In this document: piece after piece, positions 17,004-24,810 of the stretch
Numbering within the stretch: the stretch's first letter is position 1
How the letters are laid out: each line of letters starts with the position of its first letter
Source: Crystallibacter sulfonylureivorans_A
GTDB lineage: Bacteria; Actinomycetota; Actinomycetes; Actinomycetales; Micrococcaceae
Assembly (NCBI RefSeq): GCF_047607445.1
Contig: NZ_JBLKRT010000003.1
Span: 100,391 to 164,390, forward strand
Length of the DNA: 64,000 nt
Direction: 5' to 3'
Position numbers and translations under genes: made by a program
Notes under the pieces: model-generated
Databases searched by the model: none
What the model was told of the DNA's origin: nothing
What the model saw: only the letters and a program-made list of their open reading frames with translations

Positions 17004-17462
17004 TCAGACCGTCGAATCCGACTCAAGCATGTCCAGCGCGGCCATGACGTCCTCAGCGGGAATACGCGCACTCGCGATGACGTCTCCGCCGGCCTCGCGG
17101 GCTGCTGAAATGAAGGGAATCGCCCACAAATTCTCATAAACGATGAGCGCAGCGGCGGTATTCGGTTCCATGGCAGAGGCTGCTTCGGCGATTTCCTCGT
17201 CGCCCAGTAGCCCCGAACGAACCGACGCGAGCGATGCGAAGCCGTCCAGGCCTTCGGTTGAGTCTTCGGTCAACTCGACGCTGCCGGTGGAACCGTCGGC
17301 GTCTTTCTTAATGATGATGAGGTCATAGACCCAAACCACCTTCCGCTGAATCAGGTCCATCAAGGCTGCAACGGTGGCGCCGCTGCCAGTCTTCTCCAAT
17401 GGAAACTCGATCAACACAAAGTCGATTGGGCCGTGTACATCTCTTGTTGCCACGAACATCAC
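17004..17462 (-). CDS. DUF6325 family protein
   Basis: This 152-residue soluble alpha/beta protein contains GPIDFVLIEFP, DLIQRKVVWVYDLIIIKKD and ALIVYENLWAIPF. These match the DUF6325 family, which is related to DUF1269-type proteins and commonly sits next to SHOCT-domain proteins in actinobacteria. It has no signal peptide or membrane helix. A role in envelope or stress physiology is often assumed from context but is not established. It is upstream of the SHOCT gene in a two-gene operon; a third minus-strand gene lies 166 bp further upstream. Confidence 0.78.
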   Translation of the reverse strand: MMFVATRDVHGPIDFVLIEFPLEKTGSGATVAALMDLIQRKVVWVYDLIIIKKDADGSTGSVELTEDSTEGLDGFASLASVRSGLLGDEEIAEAASAMEPNTAAALIVYENLWAIPFISAAREAGGDVIASARIPAEDVMAALDMLESDSTV

Positions 17463-17628
17463 CCTTGCAATCTGATTGGCTGTCCAGAACCCGCCCAGAG
17501 TAGTTTTCCGTGTACGCCCGGGGCATCACCCCGGCCGAATGATCTTGGTCTCCCGTCAGTTGAGTAGGTCACCCGTCTGTCCTGCTTGAGCGGCACAGGA
17601 CGCGGTCGGCGTTGAGGAACCAGAGGTG

Positions 17629-18078
17629 TCAGGCCTGCGTGGCGTATCGGAGGTCGCGGGCGTGGGCCAGCACGGCCCAAATGATGAGCACGTCGAGGAC
17701 GATGATGATGATGCCCCAAAGGGGGTAATACGGCAGCCACATAAAGTTCAAAATCGCACTCAAGGACGCCAGTACAACCGCCAGGATGCGGGCCCACATT
17801 GCTCCCCGAAACAGGAAAATCCCGCCGAGCACCAAGATGATGCCTCCGAGCAGATGGATCCAGCCCCACGAGGTCAGATCGAAGTGGAAGATGTACTCCT
17901 CACCAGCCACATAGAACTGATCATTGAACAGTGCCACAAGTGCCTGGATGATGTGGAAGGCGCCGGCCACGATCATGATGATCCCGCCGAAGAGGATTGT
18001 CCCTGCGGCCGCAACGTTGTAGTCCGGATCGATGGGCCGGCCCGGATCGGCGGTCCGCCCAGCTGAAGCGTTTGCCAT
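17629..18078 (-). CDS. Small four-helix membrane protein (DUF7144-like)
   Basis: This 149-residue membrane protein has four predicted transmembrane helices (about residues 24-50, 69-88, 92-111 and 115-137). Aromatic-rich loops such as FNDQFYV and FDLTSWGWIHL are also present. This pattern fits the DUF7144 family of actinobacterial membrane proteins of unknown function. I start it at 18078, where GGGAGGACC precedes the ATG. A longer open frame upstream overlaps the divergent MFS gene and is rejected. It may belong with the DUF6325/SHOCT genes downstream on the same strand. Confidence 0.78.
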   Translation of the reverse strand: MANASAGRTADPGRPIDPDYNVAAAGTILFGGIIMIVAGAFHIIQALVALFNDQFYVAGEEYIFHFDLTSWGWIHLLGGIILVLGGIFLFRGAMWARILAVVLASLSAILNFMWLPYYPLWGIIIIVLDVLIIWAVLAHARDLRYATQA

Positions 18079-18265
18079 GGTGGTCCTCCCTCGTGCGGTG
18101 CGCCGGTGGTGACTGGTGTCACCGAAGACGCGGCCCACCCTCAGCAAAGTCTTCTCCGCGCCCGATGGACTTTCCTCATCCTTTCCGGGTGATCCTGATG
18201 GCTCTCGTGCGCCGTATTTTGGGCCGTGGTGACCGTATTTCTGTGAGCGAGGACGGGACAGGGAC

Positions 18266-19666
18266 ATGACTGAGCCGGAAGCCCGGATCCAGACGAGGGG
18301 GGTGCTGCTCCCACTCGCACTCGCACAATTCATCTGCAGCTTCGCTGGTTCGAACATGAACGTGATGATCAACGACATGAGCGAGGACCTCGACACCACC
18401 GTGCAGGGGATCCAGGTCGCGATCACCATCTTCCTGCTGGTGATGGCCGCGTTGATGATTCCGGGTGGCAAGCTCACCGACCGCTACGGCCGCAAGCGCC
18501 TGTTCCTCCTCGGCCTCATTGTCTATGGCATCGGCGCACTGATCAGTGCAGTCTCACCTGGTCTCCTCGTACTGATCCTGGGTAACTCGATCCTTGAGGG
18601 GATCGGCACTGCGTTGCTCATCCCGCCGGTCTACATCCTCACGACCATGATCTTCCGCGACCTTGGCTCCCGCGCGAAGGCGTTCGGTGCGATCAGCGCG
18701 ATGGGCGGCATCGGATCTGCGGCCGGTCCTCTGATCGGCGGCCTGATCACATCGGCGATCAGTTGGCGTGCAGCGTTCGTCTTCCAGGCCTTGATTATTG
18801 CGGTCATCGCGCTGCTCAGCCGCAGCCTGAAAGACCCTGTTCCGCCGGATCCGACCCGTGAATTCGATGTGCGGGGAGCGGTCCTCTCAGCCGGAGGTCT
18901 CATTCTGATCGTGATGGGCATCCTGGCCGCCGACAACAGCCTCTGGCTGATGCTGATCCTGCTCGCCTCCGGGGCGCTGGTGCTGGTGGGCTTCTTTGTG
19001 TCGGTGCGGGCGAAGGAGCGCTCAGGGCATGAACCCCTGCTCTCGCTCAGCCTGTTCCGCAACCGCACGTCCAACCTCGGCCTGATCACGCAAAATGCGC
19101 AGTGGCTGATGCTGCTGGGATTCTCCTTCGTGGTCGCCAGCTTCCTGCAGGTGGTGCGCGGCTATAACGCCATCGAAACCGGCATAATCTTCACAGCAGC
19201 AACGGTCGGTTTGCTGGTGTCGTCGCTGGCCGCCGGGCCGCTGTCGAAGAAGTTCGCGCAGCGCGATCTCATTATCACCGGCTTTGCGCTCACTGTTGCC
19301 GGCATGTTGCTGGGGCTGTGGATTGTGCAGGGCACGCAGGTCGCCTGGGCCTTCGCACCCGGGTTGCTGCTCACCGGCCTGGGCGTTGGCTTGATGCTCA
19401 CGCCCTCGGTGAACGTGGTGCAGTCCAGTTTTCCGGAGTCCAAGCAGGGCGAGATCTCGGGGCTGTCCCGAAGCGTTTCCAACTTGGGTTCCTCTTTCGG
19501 CACGGCGATCGCCGGCACCATCCTTGTCGCCGGTATCGCATCCACACCTGGCAACAACTACGCGATTTCGACCATAGTGCTGGCAGCTGTGGGCATCATC
19601 GGCATTGCCGCAGCGGTGTTCATCCCGCGAAAGATTCCGACGCCGGTCGAAGAAACGGCGATCTGA
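18266..19666 (+). CDS. MFS transporter, DHA2 (14-helix) drug exporter type
   Basis: This 466-residue major facilitator protein has about 14 membrane helices. Motif A, GGKLTDRYGRKR, follows helix 2. A motif C-like region, GAISAMGGIGSAAGPLIGG, lies in helix 5. The arrangement matches the DHA2 family of proton-driven multidrug or metabolite exporters. The substrate cannot be read from sequence. It is divergent from the small membrane protein gene, with about 190 bp between them, and no TetR or MarR regulator is adjacent. Confidence 0.9.
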   Translation: MTEPEARIQTRGVLLPLALAQFICSFAGSNMNVMINDMSEDLDTTVQGIQVAITIFLLVMAALMIPGGKLTDRYGRKRLFLLGLIVYGIGALISAVSPGLLVLILGNSILEGIGTALLIPPVYILTTMIFRDLGSRAKAFGAISAMGGIGSAAGPLIGGLITSAISWRAAFVFQALIIAVIALLSRSLKDPVPPDPTREFDVRGAVLSAGGLILIVMGILAADNSLWLMLILLASGALVLVGFFVSVRAKERSGHEPLLSLSLFRNRTSNLGLITQNAQWLMLLGFSFVVASFLQVVRGYNAIETGIIFTAATVGLLVSSLAAGPLSKKFAQRDLIITGFALTVAGMLLGLWIVQGTQVAWAFAPGLLLTGLGVGLMLTPSVNVVQSSFPESKQGEISGLSRSVSNLGSSFGTAIAGTILVAGIASTPGNNYAISTIVLAAVGIIGIAAAVFIPRKIPTPVEETAI

Positions 19667-19693
19667 CGTCCTTTGGCGCCGCAACGCGGCTGG

Positions 19694-19787
19694 GACCTGG
19701 GTGTTCTAGCGTGGCCGGGCGGCCGCGTCGGTCCGGGCTGGACCTGGGCGTTCTAGCGCGGCCGGGCGGCGGCGTCGGTTCGGGCTT
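19694..19787. repeat. 47-bp tandem duplication across gatD stop
   Basis: Two head-to-tail 47-bp units (19694-19740 and 19741-19787) differ at five positions. The second unit encodes the last residues and the stop codon of gatD. The first is the same sequence repeated in the 3' untranslated region. Confidence 0.85.
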
Positions 19788-20475
19788 CCGCTTCGTGGGG
19801 GATGTCCAGCGCCACATCGTTGAAGCTGCCGTAGCGCCGTTCTGCTGCATGCCGGATCAAATAGTCCGCCACGGCCGGGTTCTTGGGCAGCAGGGACCCA
19901 TGCAGGTAGGTCGCAATGACGTTGCGGTAGCGGGCGCCTTCGGTGCCGTCCGTGCCGTTGTTGCCGTCGCCCTTGGTGACCCATCCGAAGGGTTGGACCT
20001 CGGCGCCCAGCGTGGTCAGGCCGCTATGGTTCTCATATCCGATGACGGTACCGAACTCGTCGCTGTCCAGCACGGTATTGCCGATCAGGCGGGTGGGTCC
20101 GCCGACGGTTTCGGCATCCAGCAGCCCGATGCCGGTGATTACTTCGCCGGTGTGGGTGGTGAACCGGTGGCCGAACAGTTGATAGAGGCCGCACACGGCG
20201 AGCATGGGCAGGCCGTCGTCTGCCAGTTCGCGGAGCCGGCCGCCCTGGGCCAGCAGGTCTGCCTGGATCTTGTTCTGGCCGGAGTCTTGGCCGCCGCCGC
20301 CCACCACCAGATCCACCTGTTCGGGGAACGTGTCTCCGGGGTTGTACTCATGCAGCCGGACGTCATAACCGCGCAGGGCCAGCCGCTTGCGCAGGACCAG
20401 GACGTTGCCCCAGTCGCCGTAAATATTCATGTCCCGCGGGTACAGCTGGAGCAGGTCGATAACGGGTGCGTCCAT
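19753..20475 (-). CDS. gatD: Lipid II isoglutaminyl synthase glutaminase subunit GatD
   Basis: This 240-residue class I glutamine amidotransferase of the CobB/CobQ type supplies ammonia to MurT, which amidates D-Glu in the lipid II stem peptide to D-iGln. The nucleophile is Cys in AVCGLYQLFG near residue 95, and the catalytic His is in YLHGSLLPKNP near residue 191. Its ATG overlaps the murT stop by one base (TGATG), so the pair is translationally coupled. The C-terminus (EARTDAAARPR) is duplicated in the flanking DNA. Confidence 0.93.
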   Translation of the reverse strand: MDAPVIDLLQLYPRDMNIYGDWGNVLVLRKRLALRGYDVRLHEYNPGDTFPEQVDLVVGGGGQDSGQNKIQADLLAQGGRLRELADDGLPMLAVCGLYQLFGHRFTTHTGEVITGIGLLDAETVGGPTRLIGNTVLDSDEFGTVIGYENHSGLTTLGAEVQPFGWVTKGDGNNGTDGTEGARYRNVIATYLHGSLLPKNPAVADYLIRHAAERRYGSFNDVALDIPHEAEARTDAAARPR

Positions 20476-21782
20476 CAGGAGACCACTTCCACTTCGGTCA
20501 GTTTGCCCAGCTCGCGGCGCAGCGCCAGCATGGCGGTGTAGGTGCAGTAGATGCGCTTGGGCGAATCAGGATCGTCGGCGATGAACCGGTGCAGTGAAGC
20601 ATTGAGGTCCGTGTCGACGCGGCCTACGGGGACATCCTCGTAGAACAGTCGCAGCCCCATGTCTTGCGCCCGGACACCGCTGACCTCGGCAACTCCGGTC
20701 TCGCGCAGTGAATCGAAGTCCACGTCCCAGAGCCAGGACATGTCCCGGCCATCGGCGTAATTGTCATTGATCGCAATCATGGTACGGGAACCCGCGGCAG
20801 GGAATGACTTCAGCGCCAGCCGGAAGCCGGCCGGGTTCTTCACCAGCACCAGATCCAGCGGTTGGCCGTTGACGGTGAGCGATTCACCGCGCCCGAAGGC
20901 CGGGGTGACATTCTGCAGCGACGCCAGCAGCGCGGGTTCGTCGACGGCGGGCCCCAGCACGGTGCGTGCCAGCACCAGCGCAGCCGCGGCGTTGAACACG
21001 TTGTAGACGCCGGTCAGCTTCAGTTCCACCTCGATCGGGTGTCCGTCGGCTTGGAAGGTGGCGGCGGAACCTTCGCACGCGGTCAGTACGACGTCGGCGC
21101 GCGGCCCCTCGGGTTGGCCTCCCTCGGGTCCGGGCGTGGCGCCGGGGACCTCCGCGGCAACGGCGTTCCGCATCTCGTCGTCGTGCGGGAACATGTGGCG
21201 AAGCTGCGGGGCCAGGCCGAAGTATTCGATCCGGGGCGCCGTCACGGCGTTGGCCAAGGCCAGGATGCGCGGGTCCTCACGGTTGAGCACCACAGCGTCG
21301 GTGGTGGCTGCGGCGATCTGCCGGAGGAATCCCGCCGTCGTCTCAATCTCGCCAAAGCGGTCCAACTGGTCACGCATGACGTTGAGCAGCAGGCTGTAGC
21401 GCGGGCGTACCAGTTTGACGAAGTGCACGGCGTGGGCTTCATCCAGTTCCAGCACGGCGATGTCTGCATCCAGCCGTCCGCGGACGTCCGAATCTCCCAA
21501 CACGGCAGCCACCACGCCGCGGGTGAAGTTGCTGCCGGTGCGGTTGGTGAACACCTTCAGGCCCTGGCCCTGCAGCAGTTCCACCACCATCTTGGTGGTG
21601 GTGGTCTTGCCGTTCGTCCCGCTGATCACGACGACGCCGCGCGGCAGTTTCCCGAGGGTGCGGGGCAGGAACTGCGGGTCGATTCTCTCGGCCACGAGGC
21701 CCGGCAGCGCGGAGCCGCCGCCGCGGAGCCTGGCCACCGCCTTCACGGCCTTTCCGGCAACGGTCGCAAGGAGGTGTCGCAT
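20475..21782 (-). CDS. murT: Lipid II isoglutaminyl synthase subunit MurT
   Basis: This 435-residue Mur ligase-like protein has the P-loop GTNGKTTTTKM near residue 55 and a central ATPase domain. The C-terminal DUF1727 region includes NDNYADGRDMSWLWD, which holds the conserved catalytic Asp. Together with GatD it amidates the alpha-carboxyl of D-Glu in lipid II. Well-studied MurT proteins carry a four-Cys zinc ribbon inserted in the Mur domain. Here the matching stretch (about 205-245) is Pro/Gly-rich, and the whole protein has only two, widely spaced cysteines. It is the first gene of the murT-gatD operon. Confidence 0.93.
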   Translation of the reverse strand: MRHLLATVAGKAVKAVARLRGGGSALPGLVAERIDPQFLPRTLGKLPRGVVVISGTNGKTTTTKMVVELLQGQGLKVFTNRTGSNFTRGVVAAVLGDSDVRGRLDADIAVLELDEAHAVHFVKLVRPRYSLLLNVMRDQLDRFGEIETTAGFLRQIAAATTDAVVLNREDPRILALANAVTAPRIEYFGLAPQLRHMFPHDDEMRNAVAAEVPGATPGPEGGQPEGPRADVVLTACEGSAATFQADGHPIEVELKLTGVYNVFNAAAALVLARTVLGPAVDEPALLASLQNVTPAFGRGESLTVNGQPLDLVLVKNPAGFRLALKSFPAAGSRTMIAINDNYADGRDMSWLWDVDFDSLRETGVAEVSGVRAQDMGLRLFYEDVPVGRVDTDLNASLHRFIADDPDSPKRIYCTYTAMLALRRELGKLTEVEVVS

Positions 21783-21956
21783 GACTAGAGACTATACAAG
21801 CCGCCGGCACCGGCGCGCGGCCGGACCCCGCTGGTCGGTGGCGAGCCCTGGGCTGGCGGCAGGCGTGGTTTAACGCCGCAGGGCCGGTTGGTATTACTGT
21901 TTTTCGGTACGGCCGCCACGCGCGCGGCCCGATTCTGAATCCGAGGAAACGTCACC

Positions 21957-22622
21957 GTGGTCACGATTGGTGTGCTCGCCCTGCAGGGCGATGTCCGCGA
22001 ACACATATCCGCCCTGGAACACAGCGGCGCCGCAGCCATGCCGGTGCGGAGGCCGGGTGAACTGGACGCCGTCGACGGACTGGTCATCCCCGGCGGCGAA
22101 TCGACAACGATCGACAAGCTGACACGGATCTTCGAACTGGCTGATCCGCTTAAGAAGCGGATCGCGGCCGGGATGCCGGTGTACGGTTCCTGTGCGGGCA
22201 TGATCATGCTGGCAGAGGAGATCGCGGATCCGGCCACCGACCTGAAGGGCGAACCCCAGCAAACACTGGGCGGCCTGGATATCACCGTGCGGCGCAACGC
22301 CTTTGGCCGACAGCGTGAGTCCTTTGAGACCGATCTGGACTTCCGCGGACTGGAGTTCAGTGCGCCGTCCCCGGAGCAGGGCCCGGCGCCCGTGCACGCC
22401 GTCTTCATCCGGGCTCCCTGGGTGGAACGGGTAGGTGAGGGCGTGGAGGTCCTCGCCACGGTGGAACCCTCGGAGGCGTCCCACACGGAGACTTTGCACG
22501 GGACAGCTAGAATTGTGGCAGTGCGTTCGCGGCATTTGCTGGCGACCTCTTTCCACCCGGAAGTGACGGGGGAGCGCCGGATCCACGAACTATTCATCCG
22601 CATCGTCAGAGGAGAGGCCTAA
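21957..22622 (+). CDS. pdxT: Pyridoxal 5'-phosphate synthase glutaminase subunit PdxT
   Basis: This 221-residue class I glutamine amidotransferase supplies ammonia to PdxS. It has the GGES motif, the nucleophile Cys in YGSCAGMIML near residue 81, and the His-Glu pair in FHPE near residue 200. The GTG start has GAGGAAAC upstream. yebC starts 2 bp after its stop codon. It is well separated from pdxS, although both subunits are complete, so the PLP synthase should still assemble. Confidence 0.96.
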   Translation: MVTIGVLALQGDVREHISALEHSGAAAMPVRRPGELDAVDGLVIPGGESTTIDKLTRIFELADPLKKRIAAGMPVYGSCAGMIMLAEEIADPATDLKGEPQQTLGGLDITVRRNAFGRQRESFETDLDFRGLEFSAPSPEQGPAPVHAVFIRAPWVERVGEGVEVLATVEPSEASHTETLHGTARIVAVRSRHLLATSFHPEVTGERRIHELFIRIVRGEA

Positions 22623-22624
22623 GC

Positions 22625-23380
22625 ATGTCCGGACACTCTAAGTGGGCGACCACCAAGCACAAGAAGGCCGTGATCGACGCCCGGCGGGCCAAGTCGTTCG
22701 CGAAACTGATCAAGAACATCGAAGTGGCGGCCCGCGCCGGCGGCGCTGACCTCTCCGGCAACCCCGGGCTGGAACTGGCCGTCCAGAAGGCCAAGAAGAC
22801 GTCGGTGCCCAACGACAACATCGACCGCGCCATCAAGCGCGGCGCCGGCCTGACCGGTGAAACCATCGACTACACCGAAATCATCTACGAAGCCCGCGGA
22901 CCGCAGGGCTCCGCCGTGCTGATTGAGTGCCTGACCGACAACAAAAACCGCGCCGCCTCCGAGGTGCGCCTGGCCATCACCCGCAACGGCGGCACCGTGG
23001 CCGACCCCGGCTCGGTCTCCTACATGTTCGCTCGCAAGGGCGTGGTGTCCCTGCCCAAGAACGAGCTCACCGAAGACGATCTGCTGATGGCCGTGCTGGA
23101 TGCCGGCGCAGAAGAGGTCAAGGACCAGGGCGAAAACTTCGAGGTCCACTCCGACCCCACCGATCTGCGCGCCGTGGTGGCAGGTCTGGAAGAAGCCGGC
23201 ATCGAGTACGAAACCGATGAAATCGAGTTCGTTTCCTCGATGGCCGTGGAGCTCGACTCCGACGCCGCGCGGAAGTTCCTGAAGCTGGTCGACGCCCTGG
23301 AGGACCTGGACGACGTGCAGAACGTTTACTCCAACGCCGATATCAGCCCGGACGTCCTCGCCGAACTCGAGAACGACTGA
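22625..23380 (+). CDS. YebC/PmpR family protein
   Basis: This 251-residue protein has the family hallmark SGHSKWATTKHKK at its N-terminus and the conserved three-domain layout. YebC proteins were long annotated as transcriptional regulators. More recent work links one branch to translation of proline-rich stretches. It lies directly between pdxT and ruvC, as in many actinobacteria. Length and sequence are normal. Confidence 0.95.
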   Translation: MSGHSKWATTKHKKAVIDARRAKSFAKLIKNIEVAARAGGADLSGNPGLELAVQKAKKTSVPNDNIDRAIKRGAGLTGETIDYTEIIYEARGPQGSAVLIECLTDNKNRAASEVRLAITRNGGTVADPGSVSYMFARKGVVSLPKNELTEDDLLMAVLDAGAEEVKDQGENFEVHSDPTDLRAVVAGLEEAGIEYETDEIEFVSSMAVELDSDAARKFLKLVDALEDLDDVQNVYSNADISPDVLAELEND

Positions 23381-23406
23381 CGCCCGACAGCCGGCAGGCA
23401 ACAGCC

Positions 23407-23967
23407 TTGCGTGTCCTGGGTGTGGATCCCGGCCTGACCCGGTGCGGGCTGGGCGTGGTCGACGTCGAGCCGAACCGCCGCTCCACGCTGGTGCAAGTGG
23501 GCGTCGTCGGGACCACCCCCGACATGCCGCTGGAACTGCGTCTGCTGAAGATCGCCGAGACCATCGACGAATGGCTTGATGCCCACGCACCGGACGTGCT
23601 CGCCGTCGAACGCGTCTTCAGCCAGACCAATGTCAGCACCGTGATGGGCACGGCGCAGGCCTCCGGTGTGGTGATGACCGCTGCAGCGCGGCGGGGGATT
23701 GTCGTCGCGCTGCATACTCCTACCGAGGTGAAGGCGGCGGTGACTGGCAACGGCCAGGCGGACAAAGCGGCGGTGACCAAGATGGTGACGCGGATCCTGC
23801 GTCTGGACACACCGCCGCGTCCGGCCGATGCCGCCGATGCTTTGGCGTTGGCGATCACCCACGCATGGCGCGGCGGGGCCACCAAGCCGACGGCGGGCGG
23901 CGGCATGACCGCCGCCCAGAAGCTCTGGGCGGAAGCCGAGGCAAAGACCAAGCGCACCTACCGTTGA
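23407..23967 (+). CDS. ruvC: Holliday junction resolvase RuvC
   Basis: This 186-residue RNase H-fold endonuclease cleaves Holliday junctions delivered by RuvAB. The first catalytic Asp is in VLGVDPGLTR (Asp7), a catalytic Glu is in LAVERVF, and the C-terminal acidic pair is in RPADAADALALAI. Translation appears to start at TTG 23407, because the conserved RVLGVDPG segment follows immediately. It is 26 bp after yebC and 206 bp before ruvA, with a LexA-like site in that gap. Confidence 0.95.
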   Translation: MRVLGVDPGLTRCGLGVVDVEPNRRSTLVQVGVVGTTPDMPLELRLLKIAETIDEWLDAHAPDVLAVERVFSQTNVSTVMGTAQASGVVMTAAARRGIVVALHTPTEVKAAVTGNGQADKAAVTKMVTRILRLDTPPRPADAADALALAITHAWRGGATKPTAGGGMTAAQKLWAEAEAKTKRTYR

Positions 23968-24085
23968 AACCTCCGCTTCGACTGGACCGGCCCGGAACGC
24001 GCCCGAACGGGCCTGGACCGGCCCGGCCGGAGGGCGTCACGGGTGTGGCGGTTGCCGGTAATGTCGGCGGCGGCCCGTAAGCTAT

Positions 24086-24101
24086 TCGTAAGTATGTTCG
24101 G
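24086..24101 (+). promoter_or_regulatory. Candidate LexA box upstream of ruvA
   Basis: TCGTAA-GTAT-GTTCGG matches the actinobacterial SOS consensus TCGAAC-N4-GTTCGA at 9 of 12 defined positions, with a nearly intact right half. It lies 72 bp before the ruvA start, between ruvC and ruvA. Confidence 0.45.
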
Positions 24102-24173
24102 ACAATCCCTCGCGTGCTCCGCTCCGGGGATGGGGTCCGGGCCACCGCCAGTGCCGGATTTGGGAGTTGGATC

Positions 24174-24809
24174 ATGATTAGCTCGTTGCGCGGCGTCGTC
24201 GCTCATGTGGGGTTGAATTCGGCAGTGATCGACGTCAACGGTTTCGGCATGCTCGTTCAGGCAACGCCACAGACCCTTGGCACGCTGTTCGTCGGGCGGG
24301 AAGCCCAGCTGGCCACCACCATGATTGTGCGCGAAGACTCCATGACCCTTTACGGGTTTGAGGACGCGGCACAGCGGGAAGTCTTCGAGACCCTCATCTC
24401 GGTCAGCGGTGTGGGTCCGAGGCTGGGCTTGGCGGCGCTGTCGGTGCACTCGCCCGAAGCGCTGCGGATTGCCGCCGCGGACGGCGACAACAAGGCGTTC
24501 AGCAAGGTTCCCGGCATCGGCCCCAAGCTCGCCGGCAGGATTGTGCTGGAGCTCGCTGGCAAGCTGGTCCCCACCGGCGAGGTGGCCCCGCAGCAGGCGG
24601 CTGGTTGGAAGGGCCAGGTTCAGCAGGCCCTCTCCGGTCTGGGCTGGTCGGACAAGGACGCCGCGGCGGCCGTGGACACCACCGCCGAGGAGAATCCGGA
24701 GGCGGCTGCTGCCGGCCATGTGGGCGACCTGCTGAGGCTGACCCTGCGGCGACTGGGCCAGGACGGCGCCCGGACCGGTTCGGCCCGACGCACCGCGGGA
24801 GTGAAGTAG
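24174..24809 (+). CDS. ruvA: Holliday junction branch migration protein RuvA
   Basis: This 211-residue protein binds the four-way junction and loads RuvB. The N-terminal OB fold starts at MISSLRGVVAHV. Helix-hairpin-helix motifs include VSGVGPRLGLAAL and VPGIGPKLAGRIVLEL. A C-terminal three-helix domain contacts RuvB. I place the start at ATG 24174, where the conserved sequence begins and GGGAG lies upstream. ruvB follows after a single base. Confidence 0.95.
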   Translation: MISSLRGVVAHVGLNSAVIDVNGFGMLVQATPQTLGTLFVGREAQLATTMIVREDSMTLYGFEDAAQREVFETLISVSGVGPRLGLAALSVHSPEALRIAAADGDNKAFSKVPGIGPKLAGRIVLELAGKLVPTGEVAPQQAAGWKGQVQQALSGLGWSDKDAAAAVDTTAEENPEAAAAGHVGDLLRLTLRRLGQDGARTGSARRTAGVK

Positions 24810-24810
24810 C

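Noticed and set aside
17629..18477. A longer version of the small membrane protein starting at 18477
   Set aside because: The extension overlaps the start of the divergent MFS gene and has no hydrophobic or conserved sequence; ATG 18078 has a good ribosome binding site.
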